Source of the DNA: Todiramphus chloris collaris
Lineage: Eukaryota > Chordata > Aves > Coraciiformes > Alcedinidae
Reading direction: 5' to 3'
Assembly (NCBI GenBank): GCA_025345505.1
Contig: JANVCC010000073.1
Location: forward strand, 7,802,950-7,866,949
DNA: 64,000 nt
Shown piece by piece: positions 40,266-53,880 of the stretch (positions are counted from its first letter, which is position 1; each line of letters opens with the position of its first letter). Under the pieces are notes generated by a model that was not told the DNA's origin, did not search any database, and saw only the letters and a list, made by a program, of their open reading frames with translations. A program made the position numbers and the translations under genes.

Positions 40266-43200
40266 ACAAAATGCAGATGGGAGGGTGGGGCTATGGTCTG
40301 AGGGGACTTGGCTGCTCAGATGATTTCAGGAAAAAGCCACATTAAAACACTGTGTGTACCTTCAGTTACCTGCTTGTCTCTGCCAGTGCTCAAGATGAAA
40401 CAAAAATCTTAAAATAATAATTCTAATCCTATAAAATTTAAATCTAGAAGACAGGATTAAAGACCTCCTACGTGCTATCACCTCATGTTTATACCAAGAA
40501 GCAAAAATGCCATTTAAAATCCCAATGAGCCAGAATCATGATTAGCTTGCTTTGCTCAAAATCCTACCCAGAAAAGCCTAAGGTGATAGAAGCCATTTAT
40601 TTTGCACAGAGATATTAACTCACTTGAAACCAAGGCAGTTCTTCCTACTATTATTAAAGTAAGTTTCTCTTTCACTCTCTGAGTTTACCCCTCCAAAGGA
40701 CCTGTTAGGTCAGGGCAGCTCATGCTCGGCATTTGCTTTGTAAAGGCACAGCCTCCCCTGGGACCACACGTGTGCCCAGGTGACTGCTCCTCTCCATCCC
40801 CCTGCAGAGCTTGCAGTGCTTCAGGAGGACACAGTGGGGAGAGGTGGCTGACCTGAACACCCTGGTGAGCTGCTTCTGCTGGAAGCTAGGGTGTCCCTGC
40901 TGACGAGGTGCAGCCAGGGGAACACCAGACCACGAGCGCAGGAGCAGACTCAGCTTTTGGTGCTCGGTGACAGTTACGCTAGGAGATGGATTGCGCAGGG
41001 TGACATTTCAAGCCCAAGACTAGGTCTTTGATTTCAGCAAATCTTGCCTGAGATGTTTCATAGAAAGAGCAAAGCTTGTGCCATGCAGCTTCCATTTAGT
41101 ATCTGCTACACGTGTGGTTGGATGCCTTTAGTGGAACCTGCGAGAGACCACGCGCTGTTACTGCTATTCGCTTGGTTACAACAAAAGTCTGGCCTTGCAC
41201 CCATATGGTCAAAGACACAAGTAAGGGTCTCTTCCTCATTAAGTAAATAAGCAACACAAAGCACGAGGCTTGTTGGCAAGAACAGATGCTGTCCTTGAAC
41301 ACAGACACCTTTACAAGCCTCCTGCATCCAGGTTCCCTCTCCTCTGCAGATCACTTGCTCAGTAAGCATGTCCCTGGAGAAGCCTTGGCACTTTACCATT
41401 GCTACTAGTGCTCATTATTTAATTAAAACCCCAAAACATAGGAAACACATCTCCTTGTAGGTTTTTTCACTCTATTGCAAACTAGCACACCTCAGCACTC
41501 ACACTTTGCACAAAACACCTGTAAAAGAATCCGTACGCTACAGAATGCTGTACCAGCTATTAATTACCTGGCCCTGCCAGCTATGTAATTATCTCGTTAA
41601 GTTTTGTCTACATACACTAAAATGGCCCTTTACAAAAATGGCTGGAGGACACTGTCACACAAATGCCCTCCAGCTCCCACCCCACCACTGGTGACAGCTG
41701 AAGTAGTTGTTTTGCCCACATGGCAATTCCACAGCAGCCTGGGTGGCCCTGCACGTGTGTACCTGGATCTCTGTCTCCTGGTGAACAGCTCTTCCAGGGA
41801 TACACAAGAATGGTGGCAGTAAAGGAAGATGATGGCCTCTTGACAGCTTCTTGGTCTAGGCAGACTGAGATGAGCTCCTGGCCTGTACATTCTTCCTCAC
41901 GGTTCACAGACATCAGAAACCTGTATGCTTTAGAAGACCCTTAGTCTCTCCCAGTCCTGGGAGTTCCTAGGCAAGACTACAAAAGGACACTTGCTCTTCT
42001 GCAAGCACAGGGCTAGCAGAACATCTTGGTTCCCTTGCTGTGATTTTGCTTGATTTAAGCACAAAGGACTTGCTATTCCTCCTCCTTCCGAGCTTGTGCA
42101 GGGGCTGGCTACAAAGCATAGCTGGGACCAGGACATGGCCCCCCAAGGAATGCCTCGAGTACCCCCACATTCTCATGCCAGGGCAGCAGTGCTCAGAGAG
42201 GAGAGGCACCAGGCTTTGCCTAAGGCCTGCAGCCCTTTATCTGCTGTTGTGACACTTTCTGGTCCCTCACTGACGAGAATGGCACTCATGACACACTAAG
42301 GGGAGTGCAGCAGTGCTCCTGCAGCAAGGCTTTGATTTAGGAAGTAGAGCTCAGCCCACTCTGCTCTTGCTGATGTAGTGACCTGGTTTTGTCAAGACTG
42401 TTTTTCTCCTTTCATCTTTGATGTCATTTTGGAAGGCAAGTCATGAGATTTTCATGGAGGCATTGACTCAAAAGTCGGACTAAAACAAAGTCAATCTCAA
42501 CACCATTATAAATGAACGAGGGTGCAATTTCCCCTTAGAGGATTATCACACTATTTAGGGTTCCACTGCATTTATTTGCATGGTTTTAGTAATCACTTTC
42601 ATGCTTCTCATCAGACTATACTCTAATCCATTTATATTTTAATGTAACAAGTTACAAGGATTATCAGCTTGTAATAAATATGCTCATCCCCTAAAGCATT
42701 TAAACAGCCCCTACAATTTGTAAAGGAGATCTTGCCTAATAAGCAAACATCTACAAATGAATGAGGAAATTAATACTATGCTATATGGAACACCAAACTG
42801 CAAAATACACACTAAGTTACTTTCCTGTGAAATGAGATTTTTTTTTTCAGCACACAGATACTATCTTCATTATTGTTTACTTTTAACAGAAGGTATTTAC
42901 ATATAGTATGTTATACATATACTGTATTTTTAACATTACTTTTAGCATAAGGGAGGGGTTTGAAGTCCCAGTCCTTTTGCACTGGGAATTTGTTTACCTT
43001 GCACTCCTAAGTTTGGAATGATGCATTACATTCTGCCCGTGGAGAGGATTATGTCAAACCAACAGACCATTCATGAAAATTCAAATTAAGGAAAGCTGTA
43101 GACACCAGCTAAGGGGAATCCACCCCCAAAAATTCCACCCAACTTGCACTTCTGTCAGTTCTAGTGCTGAAGTGTCCACGAAACCATGCTCACTGAAGCC

Positions 43201-46200
43201 AGCTGAAAGTCACTCTCTCTGTCACAGAGAGCTAAAAATCTCTCTTGACCTACTGGCCTGTAGTCAGTCACAGTATTTTTCCAGCTGCAGTTGTCTTGAG
43301 AAGGGATGGGAGCAACTAAATCTTACCCATCAAACTATAAAGACATTCCTTGCCTGTTCACAGAGCTGCCCAATGTATTTTTCAGCAGAACTGTCTCACC
43401 TAAGCTTCTGTTTTCTGCTCTACTTGCAACTGAAATCCTAACTGGGCTTGTAAGGCAGGAGCATAAATTACCCTCCAGAGCCTTCAGTCTTTGAACTTCA
43501 ACACAGAGTTCAACTTCCCCTTCCTGCCATGGTGGAATCTCTTCTTCCTTCCACATGCTGCATCTGCCCAAAGTGGTTTTCTCCACTGGAAAATGTGAAG
43601 TTGATGGTTTAGGTTGCTTTCATTCTTTCCTCTTGCAGATGTGCATTCTGTTTAGCGTCCTGTGAGACAAAAAGCTTAACCCTTTTATATGTGACCCAGT
43701 AAATCACTTGCACTTCCGCAGGTTCATCTATCAGAACTCCATTCACAGCAGCACACTTACTGTGGAGAATGCCAGGAAAATGAAAATGCTGCAAAATCTC
43801 CAACCCCCTTTTATCAGGAATTGATAAATAGTCTGACCTTAGCTGGCGTCACGCAGAAAGGCTCAGAGCTCTGTCTGATGGAGGGTATGGACATGTCTGT
43901 TCTGCAGCCTCTGTAATTACGGCCAGTCCCTCTCATCCCAGGAAATGGTGACAGGGAGGAGATAGTTACACATGGTGATTTTTTTGTTTCTGGAAAAATC
44001 ACTCTCAACAGTCTTTCCTTAGTACCAGTCATCTCAACATCTGTAAAGCAGTATTAAGAATACAGTGACCAAACAGGAAGAAACTGATGTTCAGAGTGCG
44101 CATTTCTTTCTTCAGAGCTGCTTCCTTTGCTTTACCTCTCCAGATTTCACTAAAAAGTAGTACTTGGAAAAACAGGGTTTACTCTTATGAAGCTGCTGAA
44201 TAATTAGCAGAGAGAAGAGAGGAGAAAACGCCTGTCCAGACTGAGACTTCACTCCCATGTCACTGTTTTGGCTTCATGCACTGAAGCCAGACACCGATCA
44301 ACATCTAGGCAAAGCCAATTCAGGAGCTCAACTGAGTCCTACGTTACACAGTATTTACCTCACAGAAGGATCAGATCTTTATAAAGGAACATAATCAGCA
44401 TCAGGATCAGCTATATAACAGAACTCAAGCATCTCTGCACAAGAGTTTGAGGTTAGATGGACAACTCAAACATCCACCTGTAAGCCAGATTTCAGGGCCA
44501 GCGCTCCGAAGTAACCAATTTGTACTGCAACTGGTTTCTCACACTCTTTCCCTAATCCCAGTTGACAGAGGCTTCAATATTGCCCCTAGTCACGTCACCT
44601 AGTTTACAAGAACCTTTTGAGGGAAGAGCAGGGTCAGAGAAGTCAGATCCTACATGTGAAACTTTTGCCAGACATGAGCAGATGAGGAAAAGCCTCTTAA
44701 TCCTGTGCACCCCTAACAGGCATCCCCCATGGGAGGCTTTAAACCTGGATCTGCTTCTCCCTCCTCTCAGCTAAAACTGGTGTATGCACCCTACAAATCT
44801 GCAAGGCTGTAACTCATTTTAGCTTTATACAATCTTGGCTGCATTAACATGGGAGTCAGCTCCTGCTGAGGGTACCTTCCCACAGCACGAGGCTTCAGAA
44901 GCAACACTGACCTGAAGTACCTCCAACCACCTCCATACTCCATGCTCCCTTCTTAGTTACACCAGAGCAACCATTTGTAGGGCTGTTTCGGTAAGAATGA
45001 AAATAGAGCATTCTTGTCCTAGGTCAGTGGAGCATCTTGTACATCCTGAGACTCTCCATCTGCAGGATTAACAGGCTCAAAGACAAAATATTGCAGGTGT
45101 CTGCTTTCTGCTGTCTCGTCATGTATCAGAGCCACAAACCTTCCAGCATCACCGTGAAGAGTTACAAGTGTGTCAGATTAGGATCACTGTAAATGTGAAC
45201 AATGAATTAAATACTGTTTTCTTCACTTAGGGAGCAAATTTGCAAAGCTCCACAATGCCCAGAAATGCAGTTCTACTGTGGCAAGGAATTTTTCTCTTGT
45301 GAACTCAATGTTCAAACAAGCTCCCTGGTGAGGTAAGCACAGGCTGTCTTTCAATACAAATGCAAAACTCCCATTTAACTTATTAGCTGTGGGAGGAATA
45401 CAGATGAGGGTTGGATGTATCTCATGAGTCATCATTTCTGTAAGATAAAAAGCAAACTTGTCTCAAAAAAAATCAATTCATTTGCCTCTATTGTGTATTG
45501 CAGATAGAAGTGCTTAAATAATAGAAAGATTAGTAAAAACACTTCAACCAATTGTTCTAGAAAAAAATGAAAAATAGCTTTTGGATTATGAAAGAATATT
45601 CTTTAAATACAGAAAAATAACACATTTCAAATGGCACAGTGTTTTGGGAGAGGGAGAAAAATGCAGATTAGTCATGCTTGTATATACTTCCCTAAACAAT
45701 ACACTGCTTAGAGCTAAGACTAAGACATGCACATACCCCAAAGCATACACGAAAAAAAATGGGTCTGCTTATTAGTTTAACTCCATCATTTACTCACTGC
45801 TGAATTGTTCCAGTCTCATGCCAACCCTTCCCCCAGATAGTACCACAAGCATATTCTGCACCCTGACCACTGAAATCATTCCCAGCTCAATCTGGTGGCA
45901 TTGAAAGGATAGTGGAATCACATAGTTCAAGTGCAGCAGTGGTGTACAAATTTCAACTAGCCTTTTTATTATCTAAGGTTTTAGAAGGAGGTGGAAGGAA
46001 AGGAGGAGGGAGAGAGAAGGTATGCCTGAAAGAACCCTAGAGAAGTCTAAAGCCATATGAACAATGGCAAAGATCTGCTGAAACAGGGATTTCATGGAAT
46101 AGAACTGACAAAGAAGGAAAGCATGCACTACCGTGTAAGCTGCACAGACTCTGAAAGGAACATCAAGCTATGAAAAATTAGGTAACATTCCAGGTATCCT

Positions 46201-46817
46201 CTAATTCAAGATCTCACTAGAAACAACCCCTAAAAAACCCACAACAAAACCAAACAAAATGGAAAAAATCACTGTGGATGGATGGTGGTGAATGGGAAAT
46301 ATTGTTGACAGACCAGACAGTCAAAAGATTGAAGTTCCAGTCCTTTCCTCCACCCACCCTCCATTTCCAAACCTGTGATCTGCCAAAGCACACAAAGCAA
46401 ATCCCATTGCCTGAGTGTGTATCTACACACAGTACGTGCTATTTTTTCCTCAATGGAGACAAAGGTCTGAGGCCAGGCCCAAGAACCCCCGGAGTTACGA
46501 ACTAACTGCGCTCAACACCTCTTTGCTTCCACTTTGACACATTGGCTGTTTGTTTCCCAACACCCCTTTGGCCTGACCTATCTAATTATTTGGTGACTTC
46601 TGGATAGCGATCAGCTCTCATTGTGCGTTCATAAAGACCTAGCACAGCAAGATCCTGTCTTGTTCTTGGGCGCTGCTGCATTGAAGAGCAGAGGAGTACA
46701 CGAAAAGGCAAGAGCTACAGAGAGTGACAGCAGGGTACTTTGTAGTAGTGTCTAGGAAGGTGAAATACTCCATTGTAACACAATGAACCCGGAGAAGCTG
46801 CCACGCATAGCATACCT

Positions 46818-47372
46818 GTGTCCAGCAGGTCTAGGGAGGTTCTCCTCCCCCTCTACTCTGCCCTGGTGAGACCACACCTGGAATACCGTGTCCAGTTTTG
46901 GGCTCCCCAATTTAAGAGAGGCAAAGATCTACTGGAGAGAGTCCAATGGAATGCCATGAGGATGATTAAGGGACTTGAACATCTCCTCTGTGAAGAAAGA
47001 CTGAGAGAACTGGGGCTGTTTAGTCCTGAGAGAAGACTGAGAGGACCTTACTGATGTCTATAAATATCTGAGGGGTGGGTGTCAAATGCAAGGGGCCAGT
47101 CTCTTTTCTGTAGTGCCAGTAATAGAACAAGGAATAACAGGTATAGACTGTTCCATCTCAACATGAGCAGAAACTTCTTCACTGTGAGGGTGACAGAGCC
47201 TGCACCAGGCTGCCCAGAGAGGTTGCAGAGTCTCCTTCTCTGCAGATTTTCAAAACCCATCTGGATCTGCTCCTGTGTGGCCTGTCCTGGGTGACCCTCC
47301 TTTGGCAGCGGGGTTGGACTCAGTGATCTCTAGAGGTCCCTTCAAACCCCTAACATTCTGTGATTCTATGAT
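46818..47372 (+). mobile_element. CR1 LINE, 5'-truncated, 3' end intact
   Basis: The translated start [20 protein letters not shown] is the C-terminal part of the CR1 reverse transcriptase (thumb region), followed by [14 protein letters not shown] and [11 protein letters not shown] frameshift or stop near 47040-47054 breaks the frame, so it is a dead copy. The element continues through the CR1 3' region ('ttggactcagtgatctctag') and ends with the octamer repeats ATTCTGTG ATTCTATG at 47354-47369. A poly-T run (47383-47398) follows shortly after. Typical 5' truncation during target-primed reverse transcription explains the short length. Confidence 0.95.
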
Positions 47373-50300
47373 AGTAACCGTTTTTTTTTTTTTTTTCCCC
47401 CTGCACAAAAGGAGTATGTAGGGTATTCTGAGGAGAAAAATCCATCAACACCAGAGTTTTATCTAAAAGCTCTTTTTTTGGCTAAAGAGTAAGTAGCTTA
47501 TACTTGTACCGAGTCTCAAAAGCCTAATGTAAGCAGAATTTTTCCTGGGGAAATATTAAGAACAGATTGTGTTTTTCAAAGGCTGTTAGAGTAAATATGG
47601 CTTTATACAGATTTCCTAATGCTAGGAATGCACATGAGAAAAAGAAGTCAGTGTCATACTACTGATAGATAACTCTTCTTACCCACCTGTAACACAGTAC
47701 TCAGGGCACAGATACCTCCAATACCTCATTTTCTGCGTTTCATATTGTTATCAGATCCAGGGCCAGCCTTTGCTAACTCTGCAAAAGCCAGGATCATGGG
47801 CAGTGGAGTTTCCTTTACGATGCAAAGCCTCACCTCCTCATTGCAGGAGGCTGGAGCACACTGACTTCCGCAGCAGTTCACCCTACTGGTCAGTCTGTAC
47901 ATTCATCTTCAAGGCTGAGCAAACTGACGAGTTTGAAGTGAAGCAAAACTGTTTTGGCAGAATTCAAGGAGACAAGGTAAAAATTACTGTGTCTGCTTTA
48001 CTGGTCAATCAGTTCACATATTATACCCACATACAGATGTGATCAACTGAACTTGTGCTTATGTAATCAGCCATGCTACTGCACTTCTCCAACTCTGACT
48101 AAAACTGTAGCAAGTTAGTTCTGGTGTTAGGCAGAATTACCACTGTGATGAATTAACTGTTCGCTCCTTGAACAAAGTACATAAAAATCACACAGAAGTT
48201 GTTTATCCCATCAAATTGCAATTTGGACTATGCAGCTAGAGCACAGCTGACCTGAGGTAGAAAGTTCACAAGCCACTCAGCTCTGCTTCCAAATTAATCC
48301 ATTGCATAAGCTTGGTAGAAAGCAAACATGGCATTTTGGCATGGGCAGGCTTCTTGAAGAGCTGCAGCACACACTCCCAGGTGCTCTCTAAGACTTCCTT
48401 ACCAACAGGCTCAACGTAATTTTCCTTCAGAGCTGGAAAAGTGAAAGCACCCTGGATCACAGTGCTATTCAGTGTTCTTAAGCTTTGTAATACCCTAAAA
48501 TAAAGCTACATTTGAAAGCAGAGCTGGATGGTTTTGAATCTAATAAGCATGTGACAACATAGAATCATGCTATTATTTTAGTGTTGTTAACTACTCCTCC
48601 CAAGGCCCATGACAATTAGCTATCTGATTAGGAACTGTTTATAAAATTGGAAACTTTTCCCCCCTGGGATTACTGTTTTCATGCCTCAAAATATCAGAGC
48701 TGATAGCACTAAGAATTCTGAAAATTCATGGGCAGGAAAGCACAATTCCCACAAAGTGCTGTAAAAACCTCATCTCTCCCCACAAAGTTCAATCTTGACT
48801 AGGGATCAATACAGATGTCACACTGCAGAAAATATTTGCTCCCACTGAAAGCACTTGACAAATATCTAGGAGATGTAAAGAGGGAGAAGTGTTAAAAAGA
48901 GTGAGGAACTTGCTGCTGCTTGTAAAAGTATAATGGGTTAGACATAAATGCTAGCTAGAGATAAAGGAACTGGCTAAATGTAACAGACCAGTCAGCCATT
49001 ACCATGAAGAGAGGTACCATTATAGTTTTATTTCAAATAAAAAAGCAAGTGAAGATCCAGTTTTCATTTAGTAAAACTGGGAGCTGTGAAACAGAAACAG
49101 CTGCTATTCAAGATTATTTCCAATATCCTGTTGAAGCCACTAAGCTTTAAGGCAAACAAAGGACCCTCCTATTAAACACATGACACAGAATTTGATATCC
49201 ACTCAGCAAGTCTCAGGGATGTTGGGCTAAACCTGCAGATAATGTGCTACAACCACTCCACATTTAAACACACCTTAGCTGCACCTAACACACAAACAGT
49301 CAACAGAACAGTTCACACACCCAAATGATCAGAATCACCTTTGGTTTTGAGTATTTTTTACACTGGGAGTGGAAAAAAAAACCCCAAACAGTGGTATTGA
49401 AGGTGTAACACAAGCTTCTAAAGGCAATTGCTCTATCATAATGCTTCAAATTAAGAATCGTCCAATATTTGCTAGTTCTATAGTAATTGTTCTAGGCAAG
49501 GGCTGAAACTGCATTAAGGTTTGAAAGCAAAGTTGGTTCTTCTGTCTTCTCTATCAGACACAGAAACCACCTACACAGCAAATACTCATCCTTTTAAAAT
49601 GAGCTGTATGAAGCATTCCAGCTGTGGCGCTAAACTCTGTGACTTCCAGTTGATCTCCAATATCAGCAGAGCTGCATTAATAAGTCAAGCAAGTTAAGAG
49701 AAACTCTGCATCTTGAGGATGAAAAACTGCAAAGGTTTGAAACGGCTCCTCAGTGGTGCCCAAAGCACAGGCTCACACCCACGGTAGCTTTTGTTCTTTG
49801 ACTGCCGTTACTCTTACTCATAAATCACTCTTCAATTAAAAACAGTTTTAATTAATAACACACCCCCTGTGTCTATGCCCAGGGGCATTTACACTAAAGT
49901 TATTAAACCACACTGTGTCATGGGTTAACTATAAACATCAACAGCTTTTTTTCCAGGCCTATGAGTAGTTTACAGTATTGTATAAGCACCACTGCAAGTA
50001 AGCACCTGATCACTCCCAGAAACACTGGGCACCCATGGGGAACCATCTTGGCAAGAACATGCAATCCAAAGCTGGTAGGACAAAAAGGATTGTGAAATGG
50101 GACAGCAAACACACACTAAAAAACTTGGTCCCAGGCATTCAGCTGGATAGTCACCAAGTTAACTGCTCAACTTGCAAAGCTCTTCTCCCTGCCCATCCTT
50201 CAGCACAAAGCTTCCCTGCCTTCAGAAACAGGACCACCATTGGCTCCACCTCTTGATTTCAGAATGCAAACCAGGACACCAGCACCTAAAAAAAAAATCT

Positions 50301-52310
50301 GCTTTCTGCAGAAATCCCCATTCACTTCCCCCATATTTTTTCTTACTATTTTAGGTTCAAATAGCACTCAAGTCCCAAGAGTTTACCATCTCATTTTAAA
50401 TACAGTGGTGTTATGCAACACTGAGTCAGTCCTCCTAACAGACTCAACTCAGACATTAGCATGTCTTCAGGTAACAGAATGTCTGTGGGCACCCCAAACT
50501 ACACAGAACTTCCTTGTTGCAAGCCCCACTCAAGCCCAAAAGACCCCCCCCCCTTCCCTTTCAGGGAACAGCAGGAACTGTTTCCTGTGAACCTGAAGCA
50601 AGAAGCTTGTGGGTCTTTCAAACTGACAGTTGATTAAAACAAAAGAAACTTTAGAGCAGCAGTCGCTCCTTGGCATTTTAAAAGAAATATTTACACTCCA
50701 AAGGCTTGACCCTGCCCTAAAAGATGACTCAGAGCCTGTAACAATGCTAGTTTGTACACGACAAAGATGAATAAGCGTGCCCCAGATCACACACTGCAAA
50801 GCTGTCAACCTATGAACAACTTCAATTGGAAATTCAAATCGGAATTGGCTTGCTATTTTGTATGATTTACATTTAATATTCCAGATCAATGGCTTTGCAT
50901 AATCCCCTGGAGAATGGTGGAATAAACGCTTCTGAACAAGAACATATGGTGCCTCAGTCATGATACAGCAAGCTGTGCCAGCACATTCCAGTCCTCACCC
51001 TACTTCATCGCTACCCAACCTCCCCAAGTCGCTTAGCTTCACAGGACCCCTTCCCCTTCCCCCCCTTGTCCCACGGGCTACAGCTACCTAAATTTCAGTC
51101 ATACCCATATTACGTTACTCTGTGGCTCAGTTCACTGTTTCAAGGGCCTTCTCCTTTCCCATCCCTCACTCTTCTGAGCTATAACCATATCCCTGCCTGG
51201 AGGCTTTGAGCACACACTGTCCAGTCGCATGAGCTATCAGAAGCCTGAGCAATTTACTTAACTACAATAACTGTGCAGCAGTCTAAAATCCATCAAAATT
51301 GCAACACCACCAAACATTATACTGCTCACCAATGCACTGAGAATGAGAATTTTTCAGGCAGCACACAACCTTCCCTGTCCCATCATAGGGCCAGGCAGCA
51401 CAGCCTGCCCTCTATCCTGTCCTGCTGCAGTAGCAGTGTGGCAAAATGACATCCTTTAACCTTGCATCTGTTTGGTAGTGGCCAACAACCATCACTGTGA
51501 GAATTACACAGGAAGTTGTGTTGGTTTTTGGGTTGTTTTGTGGGATTTTTGGTGTGATTTTGAATGTTAAGTGAGAGTTATTACTAGGCCCTCTCTTACA
51601 CAGCAGAAAACAGGTAGGTAGCATTTTGTTTCAAATATACTGTAAAGACTGTTTAAAGTTCACATACATTAATTAATGTTAGGGTCTGACGATTCGTATT
51701 AACACCACCATCACCGCTTTCTCTGGAGGCTTCCTACTTGGTGCTAGCAGGTAGTAGATGGATTGAGTCAGGCATCCCCAACCAAAGCTGACCACCTGTG
51801 TGCTTCCATAGGCTGCATACCCACCACAACGTCCTGCAGGCGTTTAAATAAAATGAGATGGAAAGAAGTACAAAAGAAAACTAATTTTGAGAAGTCACTG
51901 ACTTTCCACTTCTCAATTTCCCCCACTGCCTTTACTATTCATAGTCTTGGAAATATATTCCAGAAGATTTCTGCTACTATCTCAGTGTCAAGGTATTTGC
52001 TCACTGCTAGATACAACTCCTTGCTTTAGCTAAACTGCCAAGCTGTCAGTCTATAGAAACACATGATGGACCACTGAGAGGCAACTTCCAGGTATCAAGT
52101 GGCTTATGCAGACCAAGTCTTCCCAATTTTGTCTTTTTAACAAGTTGCCTCAAGTCCATTCCTAGTAATAAAACAAACAAACTAACAGTACTACTTTAAA
52201 GTACTACACCATTAAAAATTTTACATTGCCATTTTATAGACGCTAAAAAAACAAAGCAACAAGAATATTGATCTCCCCACAACTCCTATCAGTTTCCATA
52301 TTCGTTCATG
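47373..52310. other. Intergenic DNA between CR1 and LTR
   Basis: No gene is recognised. A 143-codon minus-strand frame at 50530-50961 ends in a poly-C stretch and matches nothing known. This interval would also contain the end of VMA21 transcripts if a very long 3' UTR is used. Confidence 0.6.
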
Positions 52311-53259
52311 TGGTGGGTTGACCCTGGGCGGACACCGGCTGCCCACCAAAGCTGCTCTATCACTCACCCTCCTTAGCCGGACAGGGGAGAGAAAAATAAA
52401 ACAAAAGGCTCATGGGGCTGAGATGGGAACAGGGAAAAGCCCAATACAGTCATGGGCAAAACAGACTTGACTTGAGGAAATTAATTTGATTACTAACCAG
52501 ATGAGAGTAGGGCAATAAGGAATAAACCCAACTCTTAAAATGCCTTCCTCCCACCTCCTCCTTGCCTTAACTTTATTCCCAATTTTTCTGCCTTGTCCCC
52601 CTCAGCAGCACAGGGGGGCAGGGAGCGGGGGCTGTAGTCAGTTCATCACACACTGCATCTGCTGCTCCTTCCTCCTCACTCTTGCTCTGCTCCAGCACGG
52701 GGTTCCTCCCACAGGAGACAGTCCTCGATGAAATTCTCCAATTTGGGTCCTCCCCACAGGCTGCAGTTCTTCATGAACTGCCCACAGGGTGCAGTCCTTT
52801 GGAACAGGCTGCTCCAGCATGGGTACTCACTGCTGGACACACACACACACATCCCCCCAAGAATGCTTCACCATGGACCTCCATGGGCTGCAGGTGGGTA
52901 TCTGCTCCACCACGGACCTCCATGGGCTGCAGGTGGGTATCTGCTCCACCACGGACCTCCAAGGGCTGCAGGTGGGTATCTGCTCCACCATGGACCTCCA
53001 AGGGCTGCAAGGGGTCAGCCTGCCTCACCATGGTCTTCACCACAGGCTGCAGAGGAATCTCTGCTCCATTGCCTGGATCACCTCCTTCCCCTTCTTCACT
53101 GACCTTGATGTCTGCAGAGTTGTTCCTCTCACATATTATCACTCCTCTCTTCCAGCTGAGATCTCACAGCAGTTTTTTCCTCTTAAAAAACAAAGCTTCT
53201 GGCACCTTCTCACAGAAGCCACCCCTCTCCCCCAAACCTTGCCCTGTGAACACAACACA
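52311..53259. mobile_element. Avian endogenous retrovirus LTR (apparently solo)
   Basis: The left edge starts tgtggtgggttgaccctggg and runs through 'cccaccaaagctgctctatc', 'caaaaggctcatggggctga', 'cctccatgggctgcaggtgg' and 'ttctcacagaagccaccc', which I recognise as a dispersed bird LTR family. The interior is a series of degenerate 36-40 bp units ('ctgctccagcatgggt' type). No internal gag, pol or env is adjacent, so this is read as a solo LTR left by recombination between two LTRs. Ends start TG and finish near CA; I could not identify a convincing target-site duplication, so the right edge is good only to about 20 bases. Orientation is unresolved. Open frames across it follow the 13-residue period of the repeat and are not genes. 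Confidence 0.8.
52873..53008. repeat. 39-bp tandem repeat inside the LTR
   Basis: A unit beginning gacctccatgggctgcaggt is repeated just over three times with few differences. Because 39 is a multiple of 3, all three frames stay open, giving a false protein-like pattern of 13-residue repeats. Confidence 0.9.
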
Positions 53260-53874
53260 GTATTATTTAAACTCCCAACAATGGCAATTAAACCATTTAA
53301 AAAACTGGCATGAGAATTAGCTTTGACATTAACAGGAACATCAGATACATGAAAGGAAACAACCTCAAGAGATGACAACAAAGCTCTTGAAATATAATAA
53401 ATCTTACTATTGGTAAGGCACAACAGTTGTTCCAGTCCTAGTCTATGGACAATCTACAATCTATGGCTGCAGTTTCTGTCCTTTGAGCTCCCTAATCATG
53501 GTATAATTTCACTGCTTGACTGTTTTCATTGCACCATTTACCCAAGTGGTTTTCTCTACCCCCAAGCATAGGCAACATACTACACGGACTCACACGTTCC
53601 CTCTTTGCTCAAGGAGAACGTTATAGATCAAAGATGATCTTCCAGTGGATGGGTTAATGCTCAGCTCGTTACCCCCAACTGCTGAGACATTACATGCTGT
53701 GCCTGTATTTATAGCACATGCCAAACTTTTCAGATTTTTGTAACTAAACAATTATAATAAGCAATTATTTCCCTGTTATTCCTAGGAAATTAACTTTCTA
53801 GGGATTCTAGTAAGTGGAACATAAAATAGACATAGCACGAGACTTGGCAAGTAATGACAACAGCTATGTTCCCA

Positions 53875-53880
53875 TTTATT
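53875..53880 (-). terminator. Candidate VMA21 polyadenylation signal
   Basis: AATAAA on the minus strand, followed after about 15-20 bases by a GT-rich stretch (TGTTGTCATT). Another AATAAA lies at 54039-54044 but has no GT-rich element after it. Transcript ends would decide between them. Confidence 0.35.

Larger units (their letters stand above)
34043..46817. other. Intergenic DNA with two possible regulatory spots
   Basis: No coding gene. It holds the poly-A/GAA run, a small CpG patch near 38285-38320 ('gctccacgcgagcgctgcac'), the 39.0 kb TATA/CpG cluster and the 40.0 kb block. Otherwise unique sequence without recognisable content. Confidence 0.6.

Noticed and set aside
46680..46817. Extension of the CR1 copy further left
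   Set aside because: The sequence left of 46818 does not continue the CR1 reverse-transcriptase frame; the copy is 5'-truncated there.
50530..50961. 143-codon minus-strand frame
   Set aside because: No recognisable motif; it ends in a homopolymer C stretch and is within chance length.
52682..53320. 212-codon frame with a 13-residue repeat (SMGCRWVSAPPRT type)
   Set aside because: It is the 39-bp tandem repeat of the LTR read in one frame. Similar frames appear on both strands.
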